Shown piece by piece: positions 7,949 through 16,297 of a stretch of DNA of 42,142 nucleotides. A program made the position numbers and the translations under genes. The stretch lies in contig NZ_FNDD01000040.1 in NCBI RefSeq assembly GCF_900100015.1, positions 1 to 42,142 of the forward strand, in the 5' to 3' direction. Each line of letters begins with the position of its first letter. Positions within the stretch are counted from its first letter, which is position 1. The notes under the pieces are model-generated. The model had not been told where the DNA came from. It made no database searches and was given only the letters and a program-made list of their open reading frames with translations. This DNA comes from Vibrio xiamenensis (lineage in GTDB: Bacteria > Pseudomonadota > Gammaproteobacteria > Enterobacterales > Vibrionaceae).

Positions 7949-9261
7949 AACTTCATTTCCTTTTGATATACAGATTTTCCGTGAACGTAAGTCCGTTCGA
8001 TAACCCGCTCATCTCCGAGCGTAATTAAGGCAAATAATTGTTCAGCAAGCGTGTTGCAGCGCGCGGTGCGCTGCGCCAGCATTGGGAACGCATTGAGGTC
8101 GAGTTCAATAAAGTCTGCCTCAGTGCCAGGGTTTAAGTTGCCGATTTTGTGCTCAAGCCCCATCGATAACGCTGCGCCCTGAGTGCAAAGGTACAGCGAT
8201 TCAAATGGGTTGAGGCTAACCCCTTGCATCTGCAAAATTTTGTATGCGTCAGCTTGGTTGCTAAATAGGCTCAAACTGGTGCCGCCGCCAACATCACTGG
8301 CAATGGATACGCCGATACCGCGCTGTTTGGCCTGGTGATAAGGGAATAGGCCGCTGCCCAAAAATAAGTTTGATGATGGGCAAAACGCGATGGCGGCGCC
8401 TTTGGCAGCAAGTGCATCAAATTCGCGCTCGCTTAAGTGGATGCCGTGACCAAATAGCGCCCGATCACGCACTAAGTCGTATTGCTCGTAAACTGCTAAA
8501 TAGTCTTGGCTGTCAGGGAACAGCTCGCTCACCCAAGCAATTTCACTGCGGTTTTCGCTGATGTGAGTTTGAATAAAGGTATCGGGATGTTCATTGGCGA
8601 GTTTACCGGCAAGCGCCAGTTGCTCTGGGCTGCTGGTCGGCGCGAACCGCGGCGTAATCGCATACAAAGCTCGGCCTTGATTGTGCCAGCGCTCAATCAG
8701 CGCTTTGCTATCTCGATAGCCGGATTCTGGCGTGTCGGATAAATTATTCGGGCAGTGTCTGTCCATCATCACTTTGCCGCAGATCATTCGCGCGTTGACT
8801 CGCTCTGCCGCGCTAAAAAACGCATCGACAGACTGCGGATGGACGGTTGCGTAGACACTGGCGGTGGTGGTGCCATGGGCAAACAGTTGGTCGATAAAAA
8901 ATTCCGCTTGAGCATCGGCGTAGGCTTGCTTAGCAAACTGCGCCTCAGCGGGAAAGGTGTACGTATTTAGCCAGTCAAGCAGCTGAGTGCCGTAGCTTGC
9001 AATCACTTCAACTTGCGGAAAGTGCACGTGCGAGTCAATCAAACCGGGTATCAGAAGGCCGGAATGGGTGGTGACTTTGCCTTGCGCTTGCAGCGCCTGA
9101 TTGTGCGGCGCTGCAAAGAAAGCTTTTGCGTCGCCAAGGTGAGTGATGATGCCACTTTCGACCACAAGCACGCCGTCACTAAAGTACTCATAGTGCTTCT
9201 CTGGCGCGCTGCTGGCGGTTGGGAAATGTAGCACACTTCCTCTGTGTACTTGTGTCGCCAT
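7894..9261 (-). CDS. guaD: Guanine deaminase
   Basis: A zinc amidohydrolase converting guanine to xanthine, which supplies XdhABC. With the start at 9261 it has 455 residues; the open frame continues upstream but overlaps uraH and is not conserved-looking. Metal ligands are visible: HxH in DSHVHFPQ (H78, H80), a His in IQTHISENRSEI, another in FGHGIHLSE and the Asp in IASDVGGGTSLSLF. The SENRSEI and SDVGGGTSLS wording is specific to guanine deaminases. It lies one base downstream of uraH. The last ~20 residues after VHGKSVYQKE look like a run-on that overlaps the start of puuD by 55 bases. Confidence 0.93.
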   Translation of the reverse strand: MATQVHRGSVLHFPTASSAPEKHYEYFSDGVLVVESGIITHLGDAKAFFAAPHNQALQAQGKVTTHSGLLIPGLIDSHVHFPQVEVIASYGTQLLDWLNTYTFPAEAQFAKQAYADAQAEFFIDQLFAHGTTTASVYATVHPQSVDAFFSAAERVNARMICGKVMMDRHCPNNLSDTPESGYRDSKALIERWHNQGRALYAITPRFAPTSSPEQLALAGKLANEHPDTFIQTHISENRSEIAWVSELFPDSQDYLAVYEQYDLVRDRALFGHGIHLSEREFDALAAKGAAIAFCPSSNLFLGSGLFPYHQAKQRGIGVSIASDVGGGTSLSLFSNQADAYKILQMQGVSLNPFESLYLCTQGAALSMGLEHKIGNLNPGTEADFIELDLNAFPMLAQRTARCNTLAEQLFALITLGDERVIERTYVHGKSVYQKEMKLCGHNSTNGLRSLSNGFM

Positions 9262-9262
9262 A

Positions 9263-9586
9263 TTAACTGCCTCGATAGCTTGAATAAGAAAACGGCGAGA
9301 GCAGTAGCGGAATATGGTAGTTACGCTCGTCACTGACCGTAAAGTGCACATCGACCAGCGGGAAAAATGCTTGGCCAAATTTTTCTAAGCAGTAAGGTTT
9401 CACCATAAAGCGCAGCGTATAAGACTCCGTTTTCAAGGTGACGTTTTCAAACTTGGCGCGGCCATCTTGATTGGTGGTGGCGCTAGCAAGCGGGGTTGGG
9501 TTGCCGAGCACATGCAGTTCGACATCGATATTGGCCGCGGGAACGCCCGTTGCGGTATCCAAAACATGGCAACTCAGTTGATTCAT
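9263..9586 (-). CDS. uraH: 5-hydroxyisourate hydrolase (transthyretin-like)
   Basis: A small cytosolic hydrolase that opens 5-hydroxyisourate made by PuuD, giving OHCU. At 107 residues it has the normal size. Conserved features are LSCHVLDTATGVPA at the N-terminus (catalytic H7), DGRAKFE in the middle, HIPLLLSPFSYSSYRGS at the end and the family-defining YRGS tetrapeptide at the C-terminus. It overlaps the uraD stop by 4 bases and is followed one base later by guaD, so it sits within a tight operon. Bacterial relatives form tetramers. Confidence 0.95.
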   Translation of the reverse strand: MNQLSCHVLDTATGVPAANIDVELHVLGNPTPLASATTNQDGRAKFENVTLKTESYTLRFMVKPYCLEKFGQAFFPLVDVHFTVSDERNYHIPLLLSPFSYSSYRGS

Positions 9587-10074
9587 AAATAGGCTTCCAT
9601 TCTAATTCGGCTGATTTTTTTCTGTTCGATCGCCGCTTGGGCGATTTCTTGTTGATGGGTGCGGTGAATGCGGGCTTTGAGCATCGCCAGCATTTCTTCG
9701 GCGCTTTTGTTGGTGGCGCAGACGATAAAGATAAAACCAAATTTCTTTTTGTAGGCGTGGTTGAGCGTCAGCAGTTCTTCAAGCACTTCGCGCGCCGCGC
9801 CTTGCACTTGGCTTTGCTCTTTTTCACTGAGCGCTTTGCCGTGGCCGTATTTGGCTTCAAGGGTTTTTAGATCGCCAATCATCGGGTGACCGGCGAACGC
9901 TTCCAGCCAATCGGCTTCACTTAATTGCTCAAACGCATTTTTGGCGCAGGCAAACATTTCGTCGCCGTCTTTAAATGGCATCGCCAGTTTCATCAGCAGC
10001 TGCCAATGGCGACTGCTGCATATTTTGGCCAAATCTTCGGTGTTGAGGTCAAATTGCGTACAGGGCTGATTCAC
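9583..10074 (-). CDS. uraD: OHCU decarboxylase
   Basis: It converts 2-oxo-4-hydroxy-4-carboxy-5-ureidoimidazoline to (S)-allantoin, the step after UraH. It has 163 residues. Recognisable motifs are CSSRHWQLLMKLAMPF (residues ~19-34), the catalytic-His segment AGHPMIGDLK (about 60-69), LNHAYKKKFGFIFIVCATNKSAEEML and a C-terminal REI-like helix. It overlaps xdhC and uraH by 4 bases each, giving strict translational coupling in the order xdhC-uraD-uraH-guaD-puuD. No allantoinase follows in this window, so the visible pathway ends at allantoin. Confidence 0.95.
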   Translation of the reverse strand: MNQPCTQFDLNTEDLAKICSSRHWQLLMKLAMPFKDGDEMFACAKNAFEQLSEADWLEAFAGHPMIGDLKTLEAKYGHGKALSEKEQSQVQGAAREVLEELLTLNHAYKKKFGFIFIVCATNKSAEEMLAMLKARIHRTHQQEIAQAAIEQKKISRIRMEAYL

Positions 10075-10961
10075 GGATTTACCTCCTTTAACGTTTGACG
10101 TAATTGGTTAAACTGACGCCACTGCTGTTCATCGCCTTGCGGGCAACTCGGCTCGGTCTTGCCTGTTAGCTGGATAAGCTGCGCCGCAATAGAGACGGCG
10201 ACTTGCATCGGCAATTTACCTTGAATATCCGGGTTGCCAATCGGGCAGGTGAGGCCATCGAGCAGCTCCGCGTGGCTTAGCTGCTCTTTTAAGCGAAATT
10301 CAAAGCGGCTTTTCTTACCTTGCGAGCCAATTAGGCCGACAAAGGCAAAGCAATTCCGCTCTAATGCATTGCGTACCAACTCAAAATCCAAGCCGTGGTC
10401 TTGAGTCATCACCACGATGTAACTGTTTGGTGCAAGCTGGTTAATCGCCTCGACGGGGTTGTCGTAGTGCTTGGTATCTATGCCTTGGTTTTGAAGTGGC
10501 GTCAGCCACTCTTGGCGGCTATCAATCACGGTGAGATGCAAAGGCAACTGCGCCAAAATCGGACCGAGCGCCTGACACACATGACCGGCGCCAAACACCA
10601 CCACTTTAGGGGTTTGAGTGTGAAAATATTCAAACATCACTTGCACTGCGCCGCCGCAGCACTGGCCGAGATCGGCGGCGAGCGAAAACCGCTCCACGCT
10701 GACTTGAGCATCGCCGCTTTGAATTGCGCTGCGCGCTTTGGCAATCACTTGATGTTCAAGGTTGCCGCCACCAAGGGTGTCAAATTGGCACTGCGCCGTG
10801 ATAACCATTTTGCTGCCACTGGCGCGCGGCACTGAACCGACATACGCCACCACAGTCGCAAGACAATAGGCTTCGCCTTTTTGCTCCAGTTGGCGACATG
10901 CCTCTAGCCAGTGCAATGAAGGGCTAGAGAGAAAGTCGCTATTCGGTTGCTTGGACGACAT
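10071..10961 (-). CDS. xdhC: Xanthine dehydrogenase accessory protein XdhC
   Basis: A cytosolic chaperone that binds and sulfurates the molybdenum cofactor and inserts it into XdhB. The start at 10961 is preceded by GAGGAGG eight bases upstream and gives 296 residues; an 18-codon extension upstream lacks such a site. The N-terminal XdhC/CoxI domain carries GSVPRASGSKMVI and CCGGAVQVMFE. The C-terminal Rossmann part carries VVVFGAGHVCQALGP (about 120) and FVGLIGSQGKKSRF. It ends with CPIGNPDIQGKLPMQVAVSIAAQLI, a family signature. It overlaps the xdhB 3' end by 23 bases. Confidence 0.94.
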   Translation of the reverse strand: MSSKQPNSDFLSSPSLHWLEACRQLEQKGEAYCLATVVAYVGSVPRASGSKMVITAQCQFDTLGGGNLEHQVIAKARSAIQSGDAQVSVERFSLAADLGQCCGGAVQVMFEYFHTQTPKVVVFGAGHVCQALGPILAQLPLHLTVIDSRQEWLTPLQNQGIDTKHYDNPVEAINQLAPNSYIVVMTQDHGLDFELVRNALERNCFAFVGLIGSQGKKSRFEFRLKEQLSHAELLDGLTCPIGNPDIQGKLPMQVAVSIAAQLIQLTGKTEPSCPQGDEQQWRQFNQLRQTLKEVNP

Positions 10962-13329
10962 GGCGTGCCTCCTCACTATCGGCATGGCTTGCAAGCCAAT
11001 CCCATTGTTCATCACAGGCGTTTAGAATCGCTTCGCCGGTGGCCGGAGCATGCAGATTCGGCGCCAATTGATGAGAAGAAATTGATGCAACCGCATCGTA
11101 AATTGCGCACCATGCACTGATGGCGTGCATAAACGGCGGCTCGCCAACGGCTTTGGAGCGATAGATGCTGTGCTCTGGGTTGGCTTTTTCGTAAAAGTCG
11201 ACTTGCATCTGTTTTGGGTAATCGCCAATGGTCGGAATTTTGTAATTCATTGGGCTATTACTAAGCAGAGCGCCGTTGTCTTTCCACACCAACTCTTCGG
11301 TGGTCAGCCAGCCAAGCCCCTGAATAAAGGCGCCTTCAATCTGACCTTGGTCGATTGCTGGGTTTAAGCTGGTGCCGACATCGTGCAGAATGTCGACGCG
11401 TTCGACACACATTTCGCCAGTTAAAGTATCGATGGTGACTTCAGAGCAAGATGCGCCGTTGGTGAAGTAGAAAAATGGCCGACCACTTGCAGTGGCGCGG
11501 TCGTAACCAATTTTTGGTGTTTGATAAAAACCGGTGGCAGAGAGCGATACGCGCGCTAAATAGGCTTTTTGAATCAGCTCTGCCCAGCTCATTTCTTGGT
11601 TCAAACCCACCACGCAATTGTCGATAATATCGACGCTATCGCTGCCGCCTAGCTGCGCTTTAGCAAAGTCGAGCAGACGCTCACGAATCTCTTTGGCGGC
11701 ATTGTGCGCCGCCATGCCGTTGAGGTCAGCGCCCGATGAAGCCGCTGTCGGTGAGGTGTTTGGCACTTTGTCGGTGCGAGTTGAGGTGACCAGCACTTTG
11801 TCTGCCGAAATGCCGAACGTCTGCGCCACGATTTGCTGAATTTTGGTGTGCAGACCTTGGCCCATTTCGGTGCCGCCGTGCGAGACTTGCAGCGTGCCAT
11901 CGGTATACACGTGGATAAGCGCACCCGCTTGGTTTAAGTGGGTAGCGGTAAACGAGATGCCAAATTTCACCGGCGTAATGGCGAGGCCTTTTTTCAGCAC
12001 GCTATGGCTTTGGTTCCACTCATCGACTGCTTTGCGACGGGCGCGGTAATCACAGCTCTCTTCAAGCAGCTCAAGCACTTCTTTCATCTCTTGATGCTGC
12101 TCAACCGGCATACCATAAGGGGTTATATGGTTGGCTTGGTTGTAAAGGTTCTTCATTCGCACATCAAATGCGTCTTGCTTAGCGGCGATCGACAATGCTT
12201 GCATGGCTTTTTCAATCGCAATCATGCCTTGCGGGCCGCCAAAGCCGCGAAATGCGGTGTGCGATACCATGTCGGTTTTTAGCCGATGGCCGGTAATGCA
12301 GGCGTTGCCAAGGAAGTAGGCGTTATCGGCGTGAAACATCGCGCGGTCAACGATGGCATCGGATAAATCCGGCGAGTGACCACACAAACCGTTGACTTCC
12401 ATATTGGCTGCGATCAACATGCCGTCTTGGTCAGCGGCGAGTTGATAGCGGTTATAAAATGGGTGGCGTTTACCGGTCGCTGTCATATCGATGCTGCGTG
12501 GCAAACGCATTTTCACCGCGCGTTTGGTGTGGTGGGCGCCGAGCGCGGCTAAACATGCCCACTGCGCGGCTTGGCTCTCTTTGCCGCCAAAACCGCCGCC
12601 CATACGACGCATATCCACAGTGACGCGGTTAAAATCCAGCGCCAGCACTTCGGCAACCAGTTTTTGGATTTCAGACGGGTTTTGCGTCGAGGTGCGAACA
12701 AACACACCGCCATCTTCGGTCATTTCAGCAAGGCTGGCTTGGCTTTCGAGATAAAAGTGCTCTTGACCGCCAACGTGCATGTCCCCTTGGACGTGAATCG
12801 CGGCTTGGTCAAATAGGCTTGGGTCAACCGGTTGACCCATTTGATGAGTTGGCAACAGATGTTCAAGGTGCTGAGCTTGGTGGTGGGTTAGGATCACCTC
12901 GCTTGCGGCGCGATACTCTACTTGTGCCAGCGTTGCCGCTTTCCAAGCCAGATCGTGCGATGTGGCCAAAACAAGTGCGATAGGTTGGCCAAAATAGCGG
13001 ATCTGGTTGTCGACAGCCAGTAGCGGATCGCCCTTGAACACTGTGCCAATATCTTTTTCACCGGGAATGGCATCGCAGGTCAGTACTCGCACCACGCCAG
13101 GTGCGGCGATAACCTCATCCAGATTCAGTGTGGTGATGTCACCTTTGGCGATGCTGCTGGTGACCACTGCGGCGTGAAGAGTGCCTTGCGGCGTTGCGTA
13201 GTCATCCAAAAACAACGCTTCGCCTGCGACTTGTTTGTCGGCGCTTTCGTGCTTTAACGTTTTACCGACGACTTGGAACGCGCTTTGCGCCGCGTTCGTT
13301 TGTGTTTCGATAGAGGTTAATTTACGCAT
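10939..13329 (-). CDS. xdhB: Xanthine dehydrogenase, molybdopterin-binding subunit
   Basis: The catalytic subunit that hydroxylates hypoxanthine and xanthine to urate. It has 796 residues from the start at 13329. An N-terminal Ald_Xan_dh hammerhead domain (VAGEALFLDDYATPQGTLHAAVVTS) is followed by the Moco domains with MGGGFGGKESQ, AFRGFGGPQG, GGTEMGQGLHTK and VLVTSTRTDKVPNTSPTAAS. The C-terminal VGEPPFMHAISAW contains the catalytic glutamate that activates the Mo-ligand oxygen. It overlaps xdhA by 8 bases. Together with XdhA it forms the two-subunit (AB)2 bacterial enzyme. Confidence 0.96.
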   Translation of the reverse strand: MRKLTSIETQTNAAQSAFQVVGKTLKHESADKQVAGEALFLDDYATPQGTLHAAVVTSSIAKGDITTLNLDEVIAAPGVVRVLTCDAIPGEKDIGTVFKGDPLLAVDNQIRYFGQPIALVLATSHDLAWKAATLAQVEYRAASEVILTHHQAQHLEHLLPTHQMGQPVDPSLFDQAAIHVQGDMHVGGQEHFYLESQASLAEMTEDGGVFVRTSTQNPSEIQKLVAEVLALDFNRVTVDMRRMGGGFGGKESQAAQWACLAALGAHHTKRAVKMRLPRSIDMTATGKRHPFYNRYQLAADQDGMLIAANMEVNGLCGHSPDLSDAIVDRAMFHADNAYFLGNACITGHRLKTDMVSHTAFRGFGGPQGMIAIEKAMQALSIAAKQDAFDVRMKNLYNQANHITPYGMPVEQHQEMKEVLELLEESCDYRARRKAVDEWNQSHSVLKKGLAITPVKFGISFTATHLNQAGALIHVYTDGTLQVSHGGTEMGQGLHTKIQQIVAQTFGISADKVLVTSTRTDKVPNTSPTAASSGADLNGMAAHNAAKEIRERLLDFAKAQLGGSDSVDIIDNCVVGLNQEMSWAELIQKAYLARVSLSATGFYQTPKIGYDRATASGRPFFYFTNGASCSEVTIDTLTGEMCVERVDILHDVGTSLNPAIDQGQIEGAFIQGLGWLTTEELVWKDNGALLSNSPMNYKIPTIGDYPKQMQVDFYEKANPEHSIYRSKAVGEPPFMHAISAWCAIYDAVASISSHQLAPNLHAPATGEAILNACDEQWDWLASHADSEEARHVVQATE

Positions 13330-14734
13330 GGTGCACCAACCTTGTTTCAATTTGTTGAGTTTGCAGATAAAAACGTTGCAGCAAGTTTTGCACCAAACGC
13401 ACGCGGTAAGCGCTAGAGGCGCGCACATCGCTGAGCGGTGAAATCACTTGCGGCACTTTCTGCTGCGCGGCGTGGACCATAGGTAAGGTGAGCGGTTTCC
13501 CGACGAACACTTCTTCAAGCTCACGCAGACGCACCGATTTAGCGGCCACGCCGCCTGCGGAAATTACACAAGCTTTAACGCGGTTGTCGCTGCCTATGGT
13601 CATATTGATACCAAGCGCAACGGTGGCGATATCGTCTTCATAGCGTTTAGAAATTTTGTAGATCGCGTGATGCTGATTCGGCGCAAGGCGCGGCAAATGA
13701 ATCGCGCTGATCCACTGATTGGGTTTAAGCAGAGTTTCGCGATAGCCAGTAATGTAATCTTCTGGTGCGTAGAGCGTGGTTTGCTCGCCGTCGTCGACTT
13801 CAATATGGCCATTTAGGCTAATTAGAAGCGGGGCAATATCGCCAATCGGTGATGCGTGGCCAAGACTGCCGCCAAGTGTTGCGCGATGGCGAATGGTTAA
13901 ACTGCCCAAACGTTCAATGATTTCATCGGTGGTTGGAAAATGCTCACGCATAAAGTCGTGGACTTGATTCATCGGTACCGATGCACCGATGCGCCAACCC
14001 GAAACGGTTGGCGTAATGTCGAGCATCTCTTTAACGCCAGACACATCGATAATCTGTTCAATGCTGCGGCGCTGCTGGGTGACTTCAAGTGCGAGGTCAG
14101 TGCCGCCCGCGAGCAATTTGGCGTTTGGCATCGCGGCTTTGGCTTCGGCTAACGCTTTGCGGTTAAGAGGTTTGCAATAATTTTCGGCTTCGATCGGCGC
14201 AACTTGGTTCATCCAGATTTTTACGCCGCCGCTAAATTCGTCGAGCGGATCTTGAATATCGCTGACTGCTACCTTGTTGGCCGCTTCAATTAATGGCCCA
14301 TAGCCGGTGCAGCGGCATAAGTTACCCGCAAGATAATCGGCGGGATGACTTGGCGCTGGGGTCTGTTTGGAGAGCGCGTAAAGTGACATCACAACCCCTG
14401 GGGTGCAAAAGCCACATTGGGTGCCGTGTTCGTCTACCACCGCTTGTTGAACGGGATGCAGCGCGTCGTGCTGCTTTAAGTGTTCAACCGTGATTACTTG
14501 CTTGCCGTGCAGGGCATGAAGTGGGGTGATACAGGCGTTAATTTGGCGATAACGCAGGGTTTGGTCGGCATCTAAATCCACCATCACGACGGTGCAGGCT
14601 CCGCAGTCGCCGCTGGCGCATCCTTCTTTAGAGCCGGTCATTTGCTTTTGTTCGCGTAAGTAATTCAAAAGCATGGTGTCTGCCTTGGCATCACCGACTT
14701 TCACTACTTCGCTATTTATCATGAGCTCTAACAT
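13322..14734 (-). CDS. xdhA: Xanthine dehydrogenase, [2Fe-2S]/FAD subunit
   Basis: The electron-transfer subunit: two [2Fe-2S] clusters and FAD pass electrons from XdhB to NAD+. It has 470 residues. Plant-type cluster ligands are C39, C44, C47 and C68 (GCASGDCGACTVV, NACITPLHA). The second cluster uses C107, C110, C140 and C142 (TQCGFCTPG, GNLCRCTGYGP). The FAD domain (about 175-340) includes AKLLAGGTDLALEV and RHRATLGGSLGHASPIGD, followed by a CO_deh_flav_C domain. The start is supported by AGAGGAAG just upstream. A RutR-like operator (14759-14774) lies about 25 bases before the start, implying its own regulated promoter in addition to any read-through. Confidence 0.96.
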   Translation of the reverse strand: MLELMINSEVVKVGDAKADTMLLNYLREQKQMTGSKEGCASGDCGACTVVMVDLDADQTLRYRQINACITPLHALHGKQVITVEHLKQHDALHPVQQAVVDEHGTQCGFCTPGVVMSLYALSKQTPAPSHPADYLAGNLCRCTGYGPLIEAANKVAVSDIQDPLDEFSGGVKIWMNQVAPIEAENYCKPLNRKALAEAKAAMPNAKLLAGGTDLALEVTQQRRSIEQIIDVSGVKEMLDITPTVSGWRIGASVPMNQVHDFMREHFPTTDEIIERLGSLTIRHRATLGGSLGHASPIGDIAPLLISLNGHIEVDDGEQTTLYAPEDYITGYRETLLKPNQWISAIHLPRLAPNQHHAIYKISKRYEDDIATVALGINMTIGSDNRVKACVISAGGVAAKSVRLRELEEVFVGKPLTLPMVHAAQQKVPQVISPLSDVRASSAYRVRLVQNLLQRFYLQTQQIETRLVHHA

Positions 14735-14758
14735 AACTTCCTCTGTTCTTGCTAAAAC

Positions 14759-14774
14759 TTGTCCAATTGGTCAG
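14759..14774 (-). promoter_or_regulatory. RutR-like operator in front of xdhA
   Basis: TTGTCCAATTGGTCAG matches the E. coli RutR box TTGACCAnnTGGTCAA at 14 of 16 positions when the two spacer bases are ignored. It lies 25 bases upstream of xdhA, between the xdhA start and the terminator of the preceding transporter gene. Repression by the RutR-like protein encoded at 20170 is the natural inference. Confidence 0.75.
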
Positions 14775-14783
14775 GTCTTGGTG

Positions 14784-14825
14784 TAAAAAAAGACTCGTGC
14801 ACTCATGAAGCAGTGACACGAGTCT
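14784..14825 (-). terminator. Rho-independent terminator of the binding-protein gene
   Basis: Read on the minus strand, AGACTCGTG (14825-14817) pairs with CACGAGTCT (14799-14791) around a 17-base loop and is followed by seven T's (14791-14785). It lies 9 bases after the binding-protein stop codon and separates that transcript from the independently controlled xdhA promoter. Confidence 0.85.
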
Positions 14826-14833
14826 GTACGCAA

Positions 14834-15913
14834 TTAGTTCGGGATCTTGGCGTCGATACCCTCTACATACCAATTGATAGCCGCCAGCTCTTTATCGGTC
14901 AAGGAATGACCAGCTGGAATGACCTCATTGCCTTGGTTGTCTTTCATCGGACCGGTGAACGGTACAATGGCACCTGAGCGAATTTTATCTTCGGTGGTTT
15001 GAATCGCCGTTTTCACTTTTTCAGGTAGGTTCGGGTTGATTGATACCACTTGAATCATGTCTTCTTTTAGGCCGCCCCAGAAATCTTGTGGTTTCCAAGT
15101 GCCTGCCATGACTTTTTCGACGGTATCAATGTAGTGTGGTGCCCAGTGGTCACGTACTGAGAACATGTGCGCTTTTGGTGCGTAGTGGCTCATGTCTGAC
15201 GCTTGACCAATGCCCATCACGCCGCGTTTTTCTGCCGCAATCAGTGGAGCAGGGCTGTCGGTGTGTTGAATGATCACATCCGCGCCTTGGTCAATCAGAG
15301 CGTTCGCTGCATCCGATTCTTTACCTGGATCGTACCAAGTGTTCACCCAAACGATTTTGAGTTTAATGTCTGGGTTAACGCTTTTCGCGCCAAGGTATGT
15401 GGCGTTGATGTCACGAATGACTTCAGGAATTGGGAAAGTTGCGATGTAACCAAGCGTATTGGTTTTTGATTCCATTGCGGCAGCAACACCTGATACGTAA
15501 CGACCTTCGTAAGTACGTAGCACGTAAGTACCTAAGTTTTTGCTGCGTTTGTAACCGGTTGCGTGCTCAAAGGTGACTTTAGGGAATTTCTTCGCCACTT
15601 TCACGGTTGGGTTCATAAAGCCAAAAGAGGTAGTGAAAATAATGTCGTTGCCGGCTTTAGCAAGCTGGGTGATCACGCGTTCGGCGTCCGCACCTTCTGG
15701 TACGTTTTCAACGTAAGTGGTTTTCACTTTACCTTTGAAATACTTTTCCATTTCGATGCGCGCTTGGTCGTGTTCATAACTCCAACCGTGGTCACCGATA
15801 GGGCCAACATAGACAAATCCAACTTTGACCGGATCGTCGTCAGCAACAGAAGTGGCGGAAAATACAGCAGACACCGACAGTGCTGCTACTTTGATCCACT
15901 GATTTATTTTCAT
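14834..15913 (-). CDS. BMP-family purine nucleobase/nucleoside-binding protein
   Basis: A periplasmic binding protein of the BMP/PnrA (Med) family, 359 residues. The start at 15913 has GGAG six bases upstream and gives a clean signal peptide (MKINQWIKVAALSVSAVFS, cleavage near TSVA-DDD). An in-frame Met six codons earlier lacks a site. Family features are VKVGFVYVGPIGDHGWSYEHDQ, GADAERVITQLAKAGNDIIFTTSFGFM and DVIIQHTDSPAPLIAAEKRG. There is no lipobox, unlike Gram-positive members. BMP proteins bind nucleosides, and some bind other small molecules. The location between a NupOPQ-like transporter and xdhABC points to guanine, xanthine, hypoxanthine or their nucleosides. It has its own terminator and a structured, operator-bearing leader, fitting higher expression than the membrane subunits. 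Confidence 0.9.
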   Translation of the reverse strand: MKINQWIKVAALSVSAVFSATSVADDDPVKVGFVYVGPIGDHGWSYEHDQARIEMEKYFKGKVKTTYVENVPEGADAERVITQLAKAGNDIIFTTSFGFMNPTVKVAKKFPKVTFEHATGYKRSKNLGTYVLRTYEGRYVSGVAAAMESKTNTLGYIATFPIPEVIRDINATYLGAKSVNPDIKLKIVWVNTWYDPGKESDAANALIDQGADVIIQHTDSPAPLIAAEKRGVMGIGQASDMSHYAPKAHMFSVRDHWAPHYIDTVEKVMAGTWKPQDFWGGLKEDMIQVVSINPNLPEKVKTAIQTTEDKIRSGAIVPFTGPMKDNQGNEVIPAGHSLTDKELAAINWYVEGIDAKIPN

Positions 15914-15947
15914 GAAATACTCCATTTTCATTTTTGTTGTATGCGAT

Positions 15948-16017
15948 CAATTATCAATCTCCTCAGCGTTTCTGATTTTGGCCGCTCGAGGATAAATAAC
16001 ATTTCCCTTGATAATTG
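15948..16017 (-). ncRNA. Structured 5' leader of the BMP binding-protein mRNA, possible riboswitch
   Basis: On the minus strand CAATTATCAA (16017-16008) pairs with TTGATAATTG (15957-15948) as a perfect 10-bp stem. Inside it, CCTC plus AGCG (15991-15988, 15986-15983) pair with CGCTGAGG (15968-15961), leaving one bulged base and a 14-base loop. The two stems are joined by an asymmetric internal loop (about 16 bases on one side, 3 on the other). A second CCTC at 16020-16017 could compete for the same GAGG. The structure begins just downstream of the operator and ends about 25 bases before the ribosome binding site. I could not match it to a riboswitch consensus from memory. Confidence 0.45.
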
Positions 16018-16034
16018 AGGTAATTAGCAAAAAC

Positions 16035-16050
16035 CTGACCAATTGGTCGT
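16035..16050 (-). promoter_or_regulatory. RutR-like operator in front of the BMP binding-protein gene
   Basis: CTGACCAATTGGTCGT contains a perfect 12-base palindrome (GACCAATTGGTC) and fits the RutR box TTGACCAnnTGGTCAA except at the outermost bases. It lies 122 bases upstream of the start codon and just before the folded leader, so it probably overlaps the promoter. Confidence 0.75.
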
Positions 16051-16182
16051 ATTTTGCAAAATTATTTTTTACGTTTGCCTCCAGCCCTTATTTTATAAGG
16101 CGGGCGGGGTAATTACGTGCCTTAGTTAGCCGATGGTTATCGACTTGTACTGAGTTGTGTTAGCGAAATGTATGTTCCTTTT

Positions 16183-16212
16183 TGGTGCTTGGTTATGCAC
16201 CAGTGCACCATA
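16183..16212. promoter_or_regulatory. Clustered TGGTGC/TGCACCA repeats
   Basis: TGGTGC (16182-16187) and two copies of TGCACCA (16196-16202, 16203-16209) lie together upstream of the RutR-like operator of the binding-protein gene. Similar GTGCA/TGCAC half-sites occur between the transporter ATPase and the RutR-like gene at 20041-20077. The elements resemble NtrC half-sites (TGCAC...GTGCA), but their order and spacing do not fit the NtrC consensus. They are recorded as an unidentified shared motif. Confidence 0.3.
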
Positions 16213-16217
16213 TTAAC

Positions 16218-16246
16218 GCACGCGAGCATCAACAATGCTCGCGTGC
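16218..16246. terminator. Strong GC-rich hairpin downstream of the transporter permease gene
   Basis: GCACGCGAGCAT (16218-16229) and ATGCTCGCGTGC (16235-16246) form a perfect 12-bp stem with a 5-base loop, about 52 bases after the permease stop. On the minus strand the T-run precedes the stem instead of following it, so intrinsic termination is uncertain. It may be a 3' stabilising hairpin or a rho-assisted terminator. Together with 15918-16050 it accounts for the 384-base gap between the permease and the binding-protein gene, which holds no open frame I can support. Confidence 0.55.
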
Positions 16247-16297
16247 AAAAAGGCCACGCGATTAAATAAAGGGCTTATCAACAGCGTGAGCGCATGA

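Noticed and set aside
10395..10835. 146-codon antisense frame over xdhC, with similar long frames over xdhB, guaD and the maturase gene
   Set aside because: These mirror strongly coding genes on the other strand, have no ribosome sites and encode no recognisable domain.
16183..16212. Sigma-54 promoter
   Set aside because: TGG and TGC elements are present on the minus strand, but the GG-to-GC spacing is one base short of the invariant distance.
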